DNA from: Treponema brennaborense | GTDB taxonomy: Bacteria; Spirochaetota; Spirochaetia; Treponematales; Treponemataceae | Length of the DNA: 64,000 nt | Assembly (NCBI GenBank): GCA_023666275.1 | Contig: JAMPCJ010000001.1 | Span: 310,001 to 374,000 of the forward strand | Direction of reading: 5' to 3' | The notes under the pieces: model-generated | Seen by the model: the letters and a program-made list of their open reading frames with translations, nothing else | Told to the model about the DNA's origin: nothing | Database searches by the model: none | Made by a program: the position numbers and the translations under genes | Part shown: piece by piece, positions 1 through 9,232 of the stretch | Position numbering within the stretch: position 1 is the first letter of the stretch | How the letters are laid out: each line of letters opens with the position of its first letter

Positions 1-873
1 GAAGCGCGGCTGGCGGCGCATTATGCCGGAAAAAAAATTTCGGAACATTGCGGAATTGTAAGCCGCGCGGATTTTTTCGATTTTGCCGATGAGGTGCGCA
101 CATATTCGGCGGATGAATGCGCCGCGCAATTCAAGATTCCGTACAGCGAAGCGGCTTCTCTCGGCACAGGACTTTTATCCTGCAAACTGTTTATCGGCTT
201 GACGCAGGCGGACACGATACTTGTTCCCGATTCTTCAATCAGGGACGGAATTATTATCAGCAAAGCGGCCGGCGCGGAAACGACGCTCCAGCAGGAATTT
301 CTGATGCAAACGGTCGCTTCCGCGCGCAATCTCGGCAGAAAGTATCAGATTGACGAAAAACATGCGGATTTTGTGCGGCAAGCCTCGCTGCGGCTGTTTG
401 ATTTTCTTAAAGCAGAACTGGGATTAAACAGCCGCGCGCGGACGCTGCTTGAAATCGCCGCGCTGCTGCATGATACCGGCATGTTTATAAAAGGAACCGA
501 TCATCAGCTGCACAGCCAGTATATTATTGCGCATTCCGATTTGTTCGGATTGAACCGCGACGATATAAACATTGTGTCGCAGGTCGCGCGCTATCATCGG
601 GGAGCGCCGCCCGACAGTTCCGACGCCAATTTTTATGCAATGCCGCGCACGGACAGAATAACGGTTCAGAAACTTGCTGCAATTCTGCGAATTGCCGATG
701 CGCTCGATCGCGGGCACAATCAGCGCATCAGCAGCTTTGATATCGAACTGAAAAAAGATGCCATGATTCTGCATCTGCACGGAGTGCACGACATAATACC
801 GGAAAAAAGCGCCGTTTCCGAAAAAGGCGATATGTTCGAAGCTGTTTTTGGATACAAAATACAAATGGCGTGA
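1..873 (+). CDS. Ppx/GppA-type exopolyphosphatase with HD domain (5' end outside window)
   Basis: The reading frame is open from the first base, so this is the C-terminal 290 residues of a longer protein. The first part resembles the end of the ASKHA fold of Ppx/GppA phosphatases (motif VPDSSIRDGII). An HD-type helical domain follows, with ALLHDTGMFI and a later RYHRG motif, as in long exopolyphosphatases. Family members release phosphate from polyphosphate or hydrolyse pppGpp. It lies directly before ppk1: the stop codon is 14 bases from the ppk1 ATG. The pair therefore forms a polyphosphate synthesis/degradation operon. The choice between polyphosphate and pppGpp as substrate cannot be made from the visible part. 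Confidence 0.85.
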   Translation, partial: EARLAAHYAGKKISEHCGIVSRADFFDFADEVRTYSADECAAQFKIPYSEAASLGTGLLSCKLFIGLTQADTILVPDSSIRDGIIISKAAGAETTLQQEFLMQTVASARNLGRKYQIDEKHADFVRQASLRLFDFLKAELGLNSRARTLLEIAALLHDTGMFIKGTDHQLHSQYIIAHSDLFGLNRDDINIVSQVARYHRGAPPDSSDANFYAMPRTDRITVQKLAAILRIADALDRGHNQRISSFDIELKKDAMILHLHGVHDIIPEKSAVSEKGDMFEAVFGYKIQMA

Positions 874-887
874 GCGCAGGAGAAATT

Positions 888-3035
888 ATGGCGGAGCAAA
901 TCTTTTTCAACAGAGAACTTTCCTGGATTGAATTCAATGCCCGCGTACTGGCAGAAGCGGAACGGCAGGATGTTCCGCTTTTGGAACGGCTGCGTTTTCT
1001 GAATATCGTCAGTGCGAATTTCGATGAATTTTTCATGGTCCGCGTAGCCGGGCTGAAACGGCAGGAACAAACGCAGCCGCATTTGCGCGATATTTCCGGA
1101 CTGACGGCGCAGGAACAGCTTGAACGCATTTCGCAGCGGGCGCATGAAGTGCAATCCAAGCGGAATGCTTTGCTGAACACCGGAATTCTGCCGGAACTTG
1201 CGCGCAGCGGGATTGTTTATGTACCGCGCTCGCAATATTCGGCGGAACAGCGGCTGTATACGGAAAATCTATTTTCCAATGAAATTTTTCCGCTGCTGAC
1301 GCCGCTGCGCACGGACACAAAAAACAGTCTGCCGGAATTGGCAAACCAAAAACTTCACGCCGCGTTTCTGCTCGCGCCGCTGTTCAATCCGCAGGCAAAA
1401 ACAACGGATGCCGAAATTCTTTCGCCGTTTATGCATGCAGAAAAAACGGAACCTGCCGCTATTGTACAAGTGCCTTCATGCATTTCCCGCGTTATATGGC
1501 TGCAAAACAGCGGCAGCTCAAAAGTTTTTACGCTGCTCGACGATATTATCGAACTTCACGGTACAAAATTATTTCCCGGATATAAAGTTCTTGAAACGAT
1601 GCTATTTAAAGTAACAAGGGACGCGGATTTTTCCGTGGATGAAGAACGGGAACTTGATTTTATTCAAGCCATGGAAGAAGTGCTGGAAGAACGCCGCACA
1701 TCGATTCCGACACGGCTCACATGCAGCAACACCAGCCCGCATTTAACGCGCATGCTTGCGGAAAAACTTCGGATCGAAAGCAGAGATATATACACATTCG
1801 ACGGAATTCTGGATTTTGCCGCAATCGATGATATTGCCGGCATTGACGGATTCGATCATTTGAAATATTCCGAATGGAAACCGATTCCCTCGCCGGAATT
1901 CAACAACGGTGCGCCGATCTGGGAAACAATCGCGGCAAAAGACGTTCTGCTTCATGTTCCGTTTGAATCGTTTGATCCTGTCATTTCGTTTATCAAAGAA
2001 GCTGCGGAAGATCCCGATGTTCTTGCAATAAAAATGACGCTGTACCGCACAAGCGGAGATTCGCCGATCATACACGCACTGAAAAAAGCGGCACGCAGCG
2101 GCAAACAAGTTACCGCATTTGTGGAGCTGAAGGCCCGCTTCAGCGAGCAGCAAAATATTGACTGGGCGGCGCAGCTTGAACACGCAGGCGTCATAGTCGT
2201 ATACGGCATTATGCATCTGAAAGTTCATGCAAAACTGGCGCTCGTTATCCGCCGTGAACACGCGGGCATCAAACGGTATGTGCATCTTTCAACGGGAAAT
2301 TACAACGAAAAAACAGCACAGATATATGCGGATCTTTCTCTGTTTACGGCAAACAACGAAACAGCAAACGACGCAACTGTTTTTTTCAATATGATATCGG
2401 GATATTCTGCGATTCAGACAATGAAAAAACTTGTCATGGCGCCGGTTAATCTGAAATCAAAGCTTATCGCGCTGATTGAGCGGGAAACCGCTTTGTCAAC
2501 GCCGGAAACTCCGGGACTTATTATGGCAAAAATGAACAGTCTGGGGGAACCGGATATCATACATGCATTGTATAAAGCAAACCGCGCCAATGTACGGATT
2601 ATGCTGAATGTCAGAGGAATCTGCATGCTGGTGCCCGGCGTTAAAAATATCAGCGATAATATTACCGTAACCAGCGTCATAGATCGGTTCCTCGAGCACA
2701 GCCGAATTTTTTATTTTCAAAACGGCGGCGCGGAAGAATTGTACCTTTCCAGCGCGGACTGGCTCGACCGCAATTTGAATAAACGGGTTGAATTGATGTT
2801 TCCTGTGGAACAGGAAGATTTATTCCGCAGAATTAAGGATATTCTGGATATTTATTTCAAAGACACCGCCTCTTCGTTTACGCTGCTGAGCAGCGGCGAA
2901 TGGAAACCTAACGCCGAACTCCGCGGGAAACACGCATTTCAGGCGCAAAAAGAACTGCGCAGTATATACCGCCGGCGGAGCAAAAACACAGGGCATCGGC
3001 AGCCGTTTGAATTTACCGTGCGGCGCAGAACATAA
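888..3035 (+). CDS. ppk1: Polyphosphate kinase 1
   Basis: Reversibly transfers the gamma phosphate of ATP to polyphosphate. The 715-residue product has the usual PPK1 length. It begins with the typical FFNRELSWIEFNARVL segment of the N domain. The C1/C2 phospholipase D-like domains carry the two histidine regions MHLKVHAKL and YVHLSTGNYNEKTA; family knowledge places the phospho-histidine here. An in-frame GTG lies 18 bases upstream at 870, but ATG 888 is preferred because AGGAGA at 878-883 is well spaced from it. It follows the ppx-like gene closely and is probably co-transcribed. No internal defect was seen. Confidence 0.95.
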   Translation: MAEQIFFNRELSWIEFNARVLAEAERQDVPLLERLRFLNIVSANFDEFFMVRVAGLKRQEQTQPHLRDISGLTAQEQLERISQRAHEVQSKRNALLNTGILPELARSGIVYVPRSQYSAEQRLYTENLFSNEIFPLLTPLRTDTKNSLPELANQKLHAAFLLAPLFNPQAKTTDAEILSPFMHAEKTEPAAIVQVPSCISRVIWLQNSGSSKVFTLLDDIIELHGTKLFPGYKVLETMLFKVTRDADFSVDEERELDFIQAMEEVLEERRTSIPTRLTCSNTSPHLTRMLAEKLRIESRDIYTFDGILDFAAIDDIAGIDGFDHLKYSEWKPIPSPEFNNGAPIWETIAAKDVLLHVPFESFDPVISFIKEAAEDPDVLAIKMTLYRTSGDSPIIHALKKAARSGKQVTAFVELKARFSEQQNIDWAAQLEHAGVIVVYGIMHLKVHAKLALVIRREHAGIKRYVHLSTGNYNEKTAQIYADLSLFTANNETANDATVFFNMISGYSAIQTMKKLVMAPVNLKSKLIALIERETALSTPETPGLIMAKMNSLGEPDIIHALYKANRANVRIMLNVRGICMLVPGVKNISDNITVTSVIDRFLEHSRIFYFQNGGAEELYLSSADWLDRNLNKRVELMFPVEQEDLFRRIKDILDIYFKDTASSFTLLSSGEWKPNAELRGKHAFQAQKELRSIYRRRSKNTGHRQPFEFTVRRRT

Positions 3036-3040
3036 AGTTC

Positions 3041-3094
3041 AAAGTTCACGGCAAAACGGTGCCGCTTTACTGTACGCAGTTCCGCCGTGAACTT
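3041..3094. repeat. Inverted repeat downstream of ppk1
   Basis: AAGTTCACGGC at 3042-3052 is repeated as GCCGTGAACTT at 3084-3094, giving an 11-bp perfect stem around a 31-base loop. It starts six bases after the ppk1 stop codon, so it may form a transcript-end hairpin. No clear T-run follows. Bases 3095-3173 hold nothing recognisable. Confidence 0.5.
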
Positions 3095-3173
3095 CGTGCA
3101 GGCATCCGCTGCGAGCCGCTTCGCTTCGGTACAGCCTTTTCGGCAACGGTTATGTATTTACATAGAAGAGGCA

Positions 3174-3299
3174 ATGGGTAAAATGAATATAAAAAACGGA
3201 AAAACGAAAATGACGGAGCGCGCAAAATGCCTGCATTGTTTTTGCTGCCGCGCAATTTGTCCCGAAAGTGCAATTTCTTTGCGGAGGTTTTTTTTGTAA
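3174..3299 (+). CDS. Small 4Fe-4S ferredoxin-like ORF (41 aa), novel or a DUF362-tail remnant
   Basis: A 41-codon ORF starts at ATG 3174 behind GAAGAGG (3165-3171). It encodes a lysine-rich N-terminus followed by CLHCFCCRAICPESAI. This has the C-x2-C-x2-C-x3-C-P spacing of a 4Fe-4S ferredoxin cluster. The sequence is very similar in style to the C-terminal ferredoxin segment of DUF362 proteins (inference from family memory). The stop codon ends one base before the LysE-family ATG, and the exporter's GGAGG lies inside this ORF, so the two are arranged for translational coupling. It may be a real small iron-sulfur or regulatory peptide, or the remnant of a decayed larger gene. No upstream in-frame continuation resembling DUF362 was seen. 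Confidence 0.5.
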   Translation: MGKMNIKNGKTKMTERAKCLHCFCCRAICPESAISLRRFFL

Positions 3300-3300
3300 A

Positions 3301-3900
3301 ATGTTTGTTCCGATTCAAATTCTTCCGAGTTTTTTGTTTTATTGCTACATCACGGGAATTACGCCCGGTCCCGCAAATTTGTGTTCGCTTTCCGCGGCGA
3401 TGCAATTCGGCAAACGTCAGGCGTTTAAACAATGGCTGGGACTTTTGGCGGGATTTTTCGCGGATGCGATGGCGGCGGTTTTCATTGCGTTTTTCTTGGG
3501 AACGATTTTGAACGACTATGTGAAATTTTTGGCGTACATCGGCGCAGCGTATTTGATTTACCTTGCGGCAAAAATGCTTCGGCAGACTTATTCTGCGGAA
3601 GGCGGCTCGCAAAAAACGCCCGGATTTTTTACGGGGCTTTTCGTGAATCTCACCAACGTAAAAGTGATTTTGTTCTGCATCAGCGCGCTCACTTCTTTTG
3701 TTTTGCCGTACAGCCGGAATTTTGCGGCGGTTTTTCTCGCAGGAATGTTTCTGCCGTTCACGGGTCCTGTCTGCAATTTGGCTTGGCTTTTCGCGGGAGA
3801 TTTTCTGCGCAGATTTTTTGCCGGGCATACAAAAGCCGTGAACATTGCAATGGCATTTTCGCTTTTGCTTTGCGCCGCAAGCCTTGTATTCGGAAAATAA
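3301..3900 (+). CDS. LysE/RhtB-family exporter
   Basis: The 199-residue inner-membrane protein has about six hydrophobic segments. The family-typical ITPGPANLCSLSAAMQFGKR motif lies in the first loop, and KMLRQTY follows the third segment. LysE/RhtB/CadD-type proteins export amino acids or related small molecules; the substrate cannot be predicted here. ATG 3301 (MFVPIQIL) is chosen because the frame upstream is not membrane-like and GGAGG is present at 3283-3287, although its 13-base spacing is long. It lies one base after the small ferredoxin-like ORF and is convergent with the NYN-domain gene, 41 bases away. Confidence 0.8.
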   Translation: MFVPIQILPSFLFYCYITGITPGPANLCSLSAAMQFGKRQAFKQWLGLLAGFFADAMAAVFIAFFLGTILNDYVKFLAYIGAAYLIYLAAKMLRQTYSAEGGSQKTPGFFTGLFVNLTNVKVILFCISALTSFVLPYSRNFAAVFLAGMFLPFTGPVCNLAWLFAGDFLRRFFAGHTKAVNIAMAFSLLLCAASLVFGK

Positions 3901-3941
3901 TCCGCAATACAAATTTCCCAAAAAAGCAGAGCACCGCCGTA

Positions 3942-4871
3942 TTATTTTGCGTGCACGGACCAGGAAAATCCTTCGTTGCGCAATTCGACAAGGCCTCTTT
4001 TTTCCGCGTCGACAGCAAGTTTTTTGAACTGACGATAGCCGTATTTCCTGAACGGCACGCGTTTCGCGGCTTCGTTGAACGGCATCCATTTTCCGCTGTC
4101 TGCGGCAGGAACCGTTTTCAGCAGCACATCAAAAACTTCCGGCAGACTGCACCGCGCATTATCGCCCGGTTCGAGTACGTCATCCGCTTCAGGCGAAAAT
4201 TTTACATAACCGAGGCGCGCCGCTTCTTTCACAAAGGCTTTCCAGCTTCTGAACCCCAGCGCCGATTCATTAAAACGATTATTGAGCAGTTTCATTTTTA
4301 TTTTAAGCACGCCGAGATGCGGCGTTTTCTTTTCTTCGATTAAACTGCGCAGCGCTTCTTCAAGCAATTCAAACGCCTGATTTTTGGTTACATCCGCTTC
4401 CGCATCGTCGCCGGCGCTGTCATCGTCATCGTCGTCAATGAGATCGCGGTAATCAATAAAATTGTCCGCCATTTTCAGCAAATCTTCCGAAGCATTTATG
4501 ACATTGCATATAATCAATGTTTCTTTGCCGTACTTCCGCAGCGACTGAAGCAGCGGACGAAAATCCGCATCGCCCGTAATCAGCACGTAGCGGTCTATAT
4601 GCTGATACTGAAAAATCAGCTCAACGCCGTGCGCAACCATGGACATATCGGCGCTGTCCTTTATATTCCGCAAATGCGGCACGTGAATCAATTCAAAACT
4701 ATTTGCCGCAAGATCCGTCGCAAGTTTTTTATTTTGCTTCGACCAGTCGCCGAACGCCATTGCGTAGGAAATTTTTCCGTCCGACGACAGTTTATCGATT
4801 ATATTCTGGACATAATTGCTGCCCGACGGCGGCGTAACATTTTCTATGTCCCATAAAATTGCCATGTTCAT
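3942..4871 (-). CDS. NYN-domain (LabA/DUF88-like) putative ribonuclease
   Basis: The 309-residue cytoplasmic protein has an N-terminal NYN/PIN-like domain (about residues 1-145). It contains ILWDIENV near the start and VLITGDADFRPLL, the acidic metal-binding pattern of the family. An aspartate-rich linker (DDDDDD) follows. A C-terminal part of about 150 residues has repeated winged-helix-like segments that could be OST-HTH/LOTUS related. NYN proteins are RNA-cleaving or RNA-processing enzymes; the target here is unknown. The start at 4871 (MNMAILWD) fits the domain boundary, since residues further upstream overlap the def promoter. No convincing Shine-Dalgarno precedes it. It is divergent from def. 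Confidence 0.75.
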   Translation of the reverse strand: MNMAILWDIENVTPPSGSNYVQNIIDKLSSDGKISYAMAFGDWSKQNKKLATDLAANSFELIHVPHLRNIKDSADMSMVAHGVELIFQYQHIDRYVLITGDADFRPLLQSLRKYGKETLIICNVINASEDLLKMADNFIDYRDLIDDDDDDSAGDDAEADVTKNQAFELLEEALRSLIEEKKTPHLGVLKIKMKLLNNRFNESALGFRSWKAFVKEAARLGYVKFSPEADDVLEPGDNARCSLPEVFDVLLKTVPAADSGKWMPFNEAAKRVPFRKYGYRQFKKLAVDAEKRGLVELRNEGFSWSVHAK

Positions 4872-4921
4872 ACGCTTGATTGTATCATGTGCGGAGATTT
4901 TTGTCTGCACAGCCGCACGGT

Positions 4922-4948
4922 TTGACAAAAAGACACTGATTGTATAGT
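4922..4948 (+). promoter_or_regulatory. Promoter of def, predicted leaderless
   Basis: TTGACA at 4922-4927 and TATAGT at 4943-4948 are separated by 15 bases. The -10 ends only 8 bases before the def ATG at 4957 and there is no Shine-Dalgarno. Transcription should start at or next to the start codon. Confidence 0.6.
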
Positions 4949-4956
4949 GTAAATAA

Positions 4957-5529
4957 ATGGAAATTTTGTATTTGGGAAATGAACTTTTGCGGCAGAAATC
5001 AAAACCGCTGGCAAAAGAAGAAATAAACGACACATTGCGGAATACACTTAACGGCATGTTCGATCTGATGCTTGAAAAAGAAGGCGTCGGTTTGGCGGCG
5101 CCGCAAATCGGCATCCTGAAACGCTTTTTCGTCATCATTGCAGACGACAATGTGCGCCGCGTTTTTATCAATCCGCAAATCACCGCAACATCGGCGGAAA
5201 CGTGCGTATATGAAGAAGGCTGCCTGTCCATTCCCCGCCTGTACGAAAATATAACCCGTCCGGCAAAAATAACGGTTCAGGCAACGAACGAAAAAGGCAA
5301 ACCGTTCACGCTCGAAGCCGACGGGTACCTTGCCCGCATTATTCAGCACGAGTACGATCACCTCGACGGAATTTTGTATATAGACCGCGGAGACGAAGCG
5401 TTTAAACAAAAAGCTGCGGAAATCATGGCAAAACGCGAAGAGAAACAAAAACAGAAAGAAAAAATAAAAGCAGCGAAAGCCGCGAAAATCGCCGCGAAAC
5501 AAGCACAAAGGGAACTGAAAAACCGATGA
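4957..5529 (+). CDS. def: Peptide deformylase
   Basis: Removes the formyl group from the N-terminal methionine of new proteins. All three family motifs are present: GVGLAAPQIG (residues 43-52), EGCLSIP (87-93) and QHEYDH (130-135), giving the Cys and two His metal ligands and the catalytic Glu. The 190-residue protein carries a lysine/alanine-rich tail of about 35 residues beyond the catalytic core. The stop codon overlaps the fmt start (ATGA), so the deformylase and formyltransferase are translationally coupled. The promoter lies just before the ATG and no Shine-Dalgarno is visible. Confidence 0.95.
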   Translation: MEILYLGNELLRQKSKPLAKEEINDTLRNTLNGMFDLMLEKEGVGLAAPQIGILKRFFVIIADDNVRRVFINPQITATSAETCVYEEGCLSIPRLYENITRPAKITVQATNEKGKPFTLEADGYLARIIQHEYDHLDGILYIDRGDEAFKQKAAEIMAKREEKQKQKEKIKAAKAAKIAAKQAQRELKNR

Positions 5530-6584
5530 GAATTTTGTATGCCGGTTCGCCGGAAGCGGCGGCGGCGCCTCTGGATTTTCTGCTCACCGGCTTCCGAGAG
5601 GCGAATTCAAATCATGAAATAATCGGAGTTCTCACCAATCCGCCGTCGCCGCAGGGCAGGAGCAAAAAGCTGCTGCCGACGCCGGTAGCACAGACGGCAG
5701 CTTCATATAACGAAAAACTGAACATTGCCGAATCCGCCGCGCAGTCCGTCATAAAACCGCGTGCAGTCGCTGTGCTGACGCCGGAAAAACTTGACGCAAA
5801 TGCGCGGGAACAAGTTGCCCTGCTGAAACCGGATATTCTTGTGTGTTTTGCTTACGGCAAAATATTCGGTCCCAAATTTATGGCGTTGTTTCCGCGCGGA
5901 GGAATCAATCTGCATCCGTCTTTGCTGCCGAAATACCGCGGATGCGCACCGATTCCCGCAGCGATTCTCAATCAAGACAAAGAAACCGGAATCACTGTGC
6001 AGCGGATTGCCGAAGAAATGGACACCGGCGATATTTTAAGCTCGACCCGAATTCCGCTTGCCGGAACAGAAACGGCGGAATCTTTGCTGCATGAAGTTTC
6101 CCGAAAAAGCGGAAAAATTCTGCTGGATGTTCTCGACGCTATTGAAGACGGAACTGCTGTGTCCGTTCCGCAAAGCACGGAACAGGTTTCGTACTGCAGA
6201 ATGCTCAAAAAAGAAGACGGCTTTATAGATTGGAATCTTTCCGCGCAGGAAATAGACGCCCGCATCAGGGCATTTTATCCATGGCCGCTCGCATTCACGG
6301 CGGTAAACGGACAGCAGCTCCGCATTCACGCAGCCGCGGTTTACAAACCCGACTGCGCAGAAGATAATTCCCAAAACGGGTACAATGCGGCTTCGTGTTC
6401 CGGCGCGCCGCTGCCGGGAACTATCATCGGAACAGATAAAAAACACGGAATTTTAATTCAAACAGGATGCGGCATTCTTGCGGTGTCCGTTTTGCAATGG
6501 CAGACAAAAAAAGCCATGAACTGGAAAGATTTTTTAAACGGATCGCCGCAAATTATTTCCCGGCATTGTGAACAGAGGTATTGA
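5526..6584 (+). CDS. fmt: Methionyl-tRNA formyltransferase
   Basis: Formylates Met-tRNAfMet using 10-formyl-tetrahydrofolate. The 352 residues cover the N-terminal formyltransferase domain, with the folate/catalytic motif INLHPSLLPKYRGCAPI and the following QRIAEEMDTGDIL, and the C-terminal OB-like domain after DGFIDWNLSA. The N-terminus (MRILYAGSPEAAAAPL) matches the family start. It overlaps def by four bases and is followed after two bases by the PASTA gene, so def-fmt-PASTA form one operon. It is slightly longer than usual because of inserts around residues 25-75 and 270-300. Confidence 0.95.
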   Translation: MRILYAGSPEAAAAPLDFLLTGFREANSNHEIIGVLTNPPSPQGRSKKLLPTPVAQTAASYNEKLNIAESAAQSVIKPRAVAVLTPEKLDANAREQVALLKPDILVCFAYGKIFGPKFMALFPRGGINLHPSLLPKYRGCAPIPAAILNQDKETGITVQRIAEEMDTGDILSSTRIPLAGTETAESLLHEVSRKSGKILLDVLDAIEDGTAVSVPQSTEQVSYCRMLKKEDGFIDWNLSAQEIDARIRAFYPWPLAFTAVNGQQLRIHAAAVYKPDCAEDNSQNGYNAASCSGAPLPGTIIGTDKKHGILIQTGCGILAVSVLQWQTKKAMNWKDFLNGSPQIISRHCEQRY

Positions 6585-6586
6585 TT

Positions 6587-7594
6587 ATGAAAGATTTCAG
6601 AAGCAGTTTGGAAGATACGCTGGAAACTGTCCAAAAAAACGCAAAAACGTATATTCCTATGGCGATTATTTTTATCATCCTTATGGGCACAGTGTGCGCG
6701 GTTGCGTTTTTTTCAACAGTCAAAGGTTCCGAAGAAGTACTTGTTCCCGACGTTGTCGGGAAAGAACTGTCGGAAGCGCTGCTTGATATGCAGATAAAAG
6801 AATTGTACCCGAAAATACAGCTGCGGTATTCCGGCAGTCCCGATGAAAAAGGACACATTCTGTCGCAGGAACCGGAAGCAGGCGCCATTGTCAAAGCAGG
6901 AAGGCGAATACAGCTTACGGTAAGCCGCGGCGTTATTATCGATCATGTCGAAAACTTCATCGGACAAAAATTCGAGGATGTAAAAATTCATCTTCAAACT
7001 TTATTCCCTTCTTCCCGCCCGCTTATTTCACTGAAGGAACCGCCGCTGTATGTTTTCAACGAAGCGGAACCGGGCACTGTTTTGGAGCAGAATCCGCCGC
7101 CGGAAACGAATATTTCGGATCCGCTGCAAATAGAACTTGTCGTCAGCAAAGGCCGTCGGGCGGAACAAATTCAAATACCGGCGATGCGCGGGCTTTCCGT
7201 AAATGACCTGCTGATTCAAATGAGCCGGTCGAAAATTATCTTTGATATTACGGAACAGCCGGCGCAGGCGGATGAAACTCCCGGTACCGTTATTTCGCAG
7301 AATCCGCCGGCGGGAACAGTCCGTGAAATTTATACGCGTGCGGAACTGGTCCTCGCCGTACCGGAACAGCAAACCGGCACGATTGCATACGGCGTATTTT
7401 CCGCGAATCTCCCGGAATATCCTTATCCGGTGCAAATCCAGCTCGACGCGCTCGGCAAAAACGGAAATCTTCAGCCTGTCATTACAATGAATCATCCGGG
7501 AAAATTATGCACCATTCCGTATGCCGTTCCTCGGAATACGGTGCTGATTCTAAGCGTTTTGGGCAAAGAAATAACCCGCATCACCGTCAGATAA
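6587..7594 (+). CDS. Membrane-anchored PASTA-domain protein
   Basis: The 335-residue protein has a short cytoplasmic N-terminus, one transmembrane segment (about residues 22-43) and an extracytoplasmic region with three PASTA-like repeats. These are marked by PDVVGKELSEALLDM, a degenerate middle copy, and PAMRGLSVNDLLIQM, each ending in a SQEPEAG- or QNPPAG-type turn. PASTA domains bind peptidoglycan or muropeptides. No kinase or transpeptidase domain is attached, so the protein is probably a wall-sensing or scaffold factor. The start is ATG 6587 with AGAGG at 6574-6578; a TTG six bases earlier is less likely. It is the last gene of the def-fmt operon, a common spirochaete arrangement. Confidence 0.8.
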   Translation: MKDFRSSLEDTLETVQKNAKTYIPMAIIFIILMGTVCAVAFFSTVKGSEEVLVPDVVGKELSEALLDMQIKELYPKIQLRYSGSPDEKGHILSQEPEAGAIVKAGRRIQLTVSRGVIIDHVENFIGQKFEDVKIHLQTLFPSSRPLISLKEPPLYVFNEAEPGTVLEQNPPPETNISDPLQIELVVSKGRRAEQIQIPAMRGLSVNDLLIQMSRSKIIFDITEQPAQADETPGTVISQNPPAGTVREIYTRAELVLAVPEQQTGTIAYGVFSANLPEYPYPVQIQLDALGKNGNLQPVITMNHPGKLCTIPYAVPRNTVLILSVLGKEITRITVR

Positions 7595-7621
7595 GCGGAT
7601 AAATCGGGAAAACCGCGGCGG

Positions 7622-9232
7622 CTATTTCCGATTTATTCGCGGCAGAAAAATAAAACCGGCGGCAAACACCGCAGCGGCGGCAAGCCATGCGGCGGCAATA
7701 TTCATAAATACGCCGGCAAAAATAAACCCGATGAACGAACAGACGGCGGTAAAAAACGCATACGGCATTTGCGTTGCGACGTGTTCAAGATGCGGACAGC
7801 CCGCACCGGTCGAGGACAAAATAGTTGTATCCGAAATCGGAGAAGAATGATCGCCGAACACCGCGCCGCCGATTACCGCCGCAGCGGCAATAAACATGCT
7901 ATTCATGAACTGATGCATCGGAAGCGCTTTATTTTCCGCAAGAGCGGCGGCAATAGGCAGCACAAGCGGAATCATTATGCCGAATGTTCCCCAGCTTGTT
8001 CCCGTTGAAAACGAAATCAGCCCCGATAAAACAAATACCACAGCCGGAAGCATAAACAACGGGAAATTCGATTCTCCGACAATCCGTGAAAGATATATGC
8101 CGAGTCCAAGCCCGCCGTCTTCCCGCGGAGTTTTGATGAGCGCACCGATCGCCCAAGCCATCGTCAGAATGATCAAGGCGGGAACCATGGATTTTATGCC
8201 GCCGAGCAGCGCTTCACCGGCAGATTTCAAGTTCATTAAACGGCGGGAAAGATAATATATGTACGTTGCGGCAAGCGTAACGATGACCGCATAAAGCAGC
8301 GCCGCGGAAGAATCCGTATCGTTGAATGCCTGCCCTACGGAAACAACGCGCAGCGCTTCCGAAAATGATAAAGCGTCGCCGTTTTTTACGGCGTTGATCC
8401 AGGAAACAACCGGAAAAAAAACGACGGCGCTGACAATAAGCACGCAAATCGGAAAAAGCATATCGAACGGCTTTGCACGGGAATTCGCCGCTTCGCCGAC
8501 ATCGCCGGCAATATATCCGTATTTTTCTTCGTCATATAATTTTCCTTCCGCCGCACGCTGTTCCGCTTTTTTCATCGGTCCGAAATCTCTGCCGCTCAAT
8601 ATAATGACAAACACAAACAACAGCGACATCAATGCATACAAATTATACGGGACAGCTCTGATGAAAAACGCAAATTCGCTCATGCCGAGTTTTTCAAATC
8701 CGCCGGAAGATCGGACAATAGACATAACGGTAACAACCCAGCTCGAAACCGGCGCAATTATGCATACGGGAGCCGCCGTCGAATCGAGAATATACGCCAT
8801 TTTCGCATGCGGAATTTTATGCTTGTCGGCAACGGGACGCATTATCGTGCCGACCGCCAGCGAATTAAAATAATCGTCGATGAACACAATAATTCCGAAC
8901 ACGAACGACATCAGCAGGGTGCTTTTTTTTGTCCGCAGCTTTGAAGACGCCCACCTGCCGAATGCGCCGGTTGCGCCGGTATGAGAGAGCAGTCCGACAA
9001 GACCGCCGAGCAATGCGCAGAACAAGAAAATCCGGATATTCCAGTCATCAGCCAAAGACGATGCAAGCAAATCAGTCAAATGCATCAGCGCGGCAATCGG
9101 ATTTCCGCCGGCGATAATCAGCGCCCCCGAAAAAATTCCGAGAAAGAGCGACACGCATACATCTTTTGTAGCGAACGCAAGAAAAACAGTAAGTATCGGC
9201 GGAATAATTCCCCACAGCCCGAAGTGTTCCAT
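7622..9232 (-). CDS. NhaC-type Na+/H+ antiporter family protein
   Basis: The 536-residue polytopic inner-membrane protein has about 11-13 hydrophobic segments. Motifs such as FIDDYFNSLAVGTIMRPVAD and GDHSSPISDTTILSSTGAGC match the NhaC/TC 2.A.35 family, which exchanges Na+ or organic acids for protons. The start MEHFGLWGII at 9232 is chosen because the hydrophobic N-terminus begins there and GAGGGA lies 12 bases upstream. The frame stays open for another 366 bases upstream, but that stretch is not membrane-like. It is divergent from aroDE. The hydrophilic loop near residue 300 with KAEQRAAEGKLYDEEKYG is typical of this subfamily. Confidence 0.85.
   Translation of the reverse strand: MEHFGLWGIIPPILTVFLAFATKDVCVSLFLGIFSGALIIAGGNPIAALMHLTDLLASSLADDWNIRIFLFCALLGGLVGLLSHTGATGAFGRWASSKLRTKKSTLLMSFVFGIIVFIDDYFNSLAVGTIMRPVADKHKIPHAKMAYILDSTAAPVCIIAPVSSWVVTVMSIVRSSGGFEKLGMSEFAFFIRAVPYNLYALMSLLFVFVIILSGRDFGPMKKAEQRAAEGKLYDEEKYGYIAGDVGEAANSRAKPFDMLFPICVLIVSAVVFFPVVSWINAVKNGDALSFSEALRVVSVGQAFNDTDSSAALLYAVIVTLAATYIYYLSRRLMNLKSAGEALLGGIKSMVPALIILTMAWAIGALIKTPREDGGLGLGIYLSRIVGESNFPLFMLPAVVFVLSGLISFSTGTSWGTFGIMIPLVLPIAAALAENKALPMHQFMNSMFIAAAAVIGGAVFGDHSSPISDTTILSSTGAGCPHLEHVATQMPYAFFTAVCSFIGFIFAGVFMNIAAAWLAAAAVFAAGFIFLPRINRK

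Noticed and set aside
3067-4089. 340-residue minus-strand ORF opposite the LysE gene
   Set aside because: Lys/Arg/Cys-rich shadow antisense to the LysE-type exporter, overlapping the end of the NYN gene.
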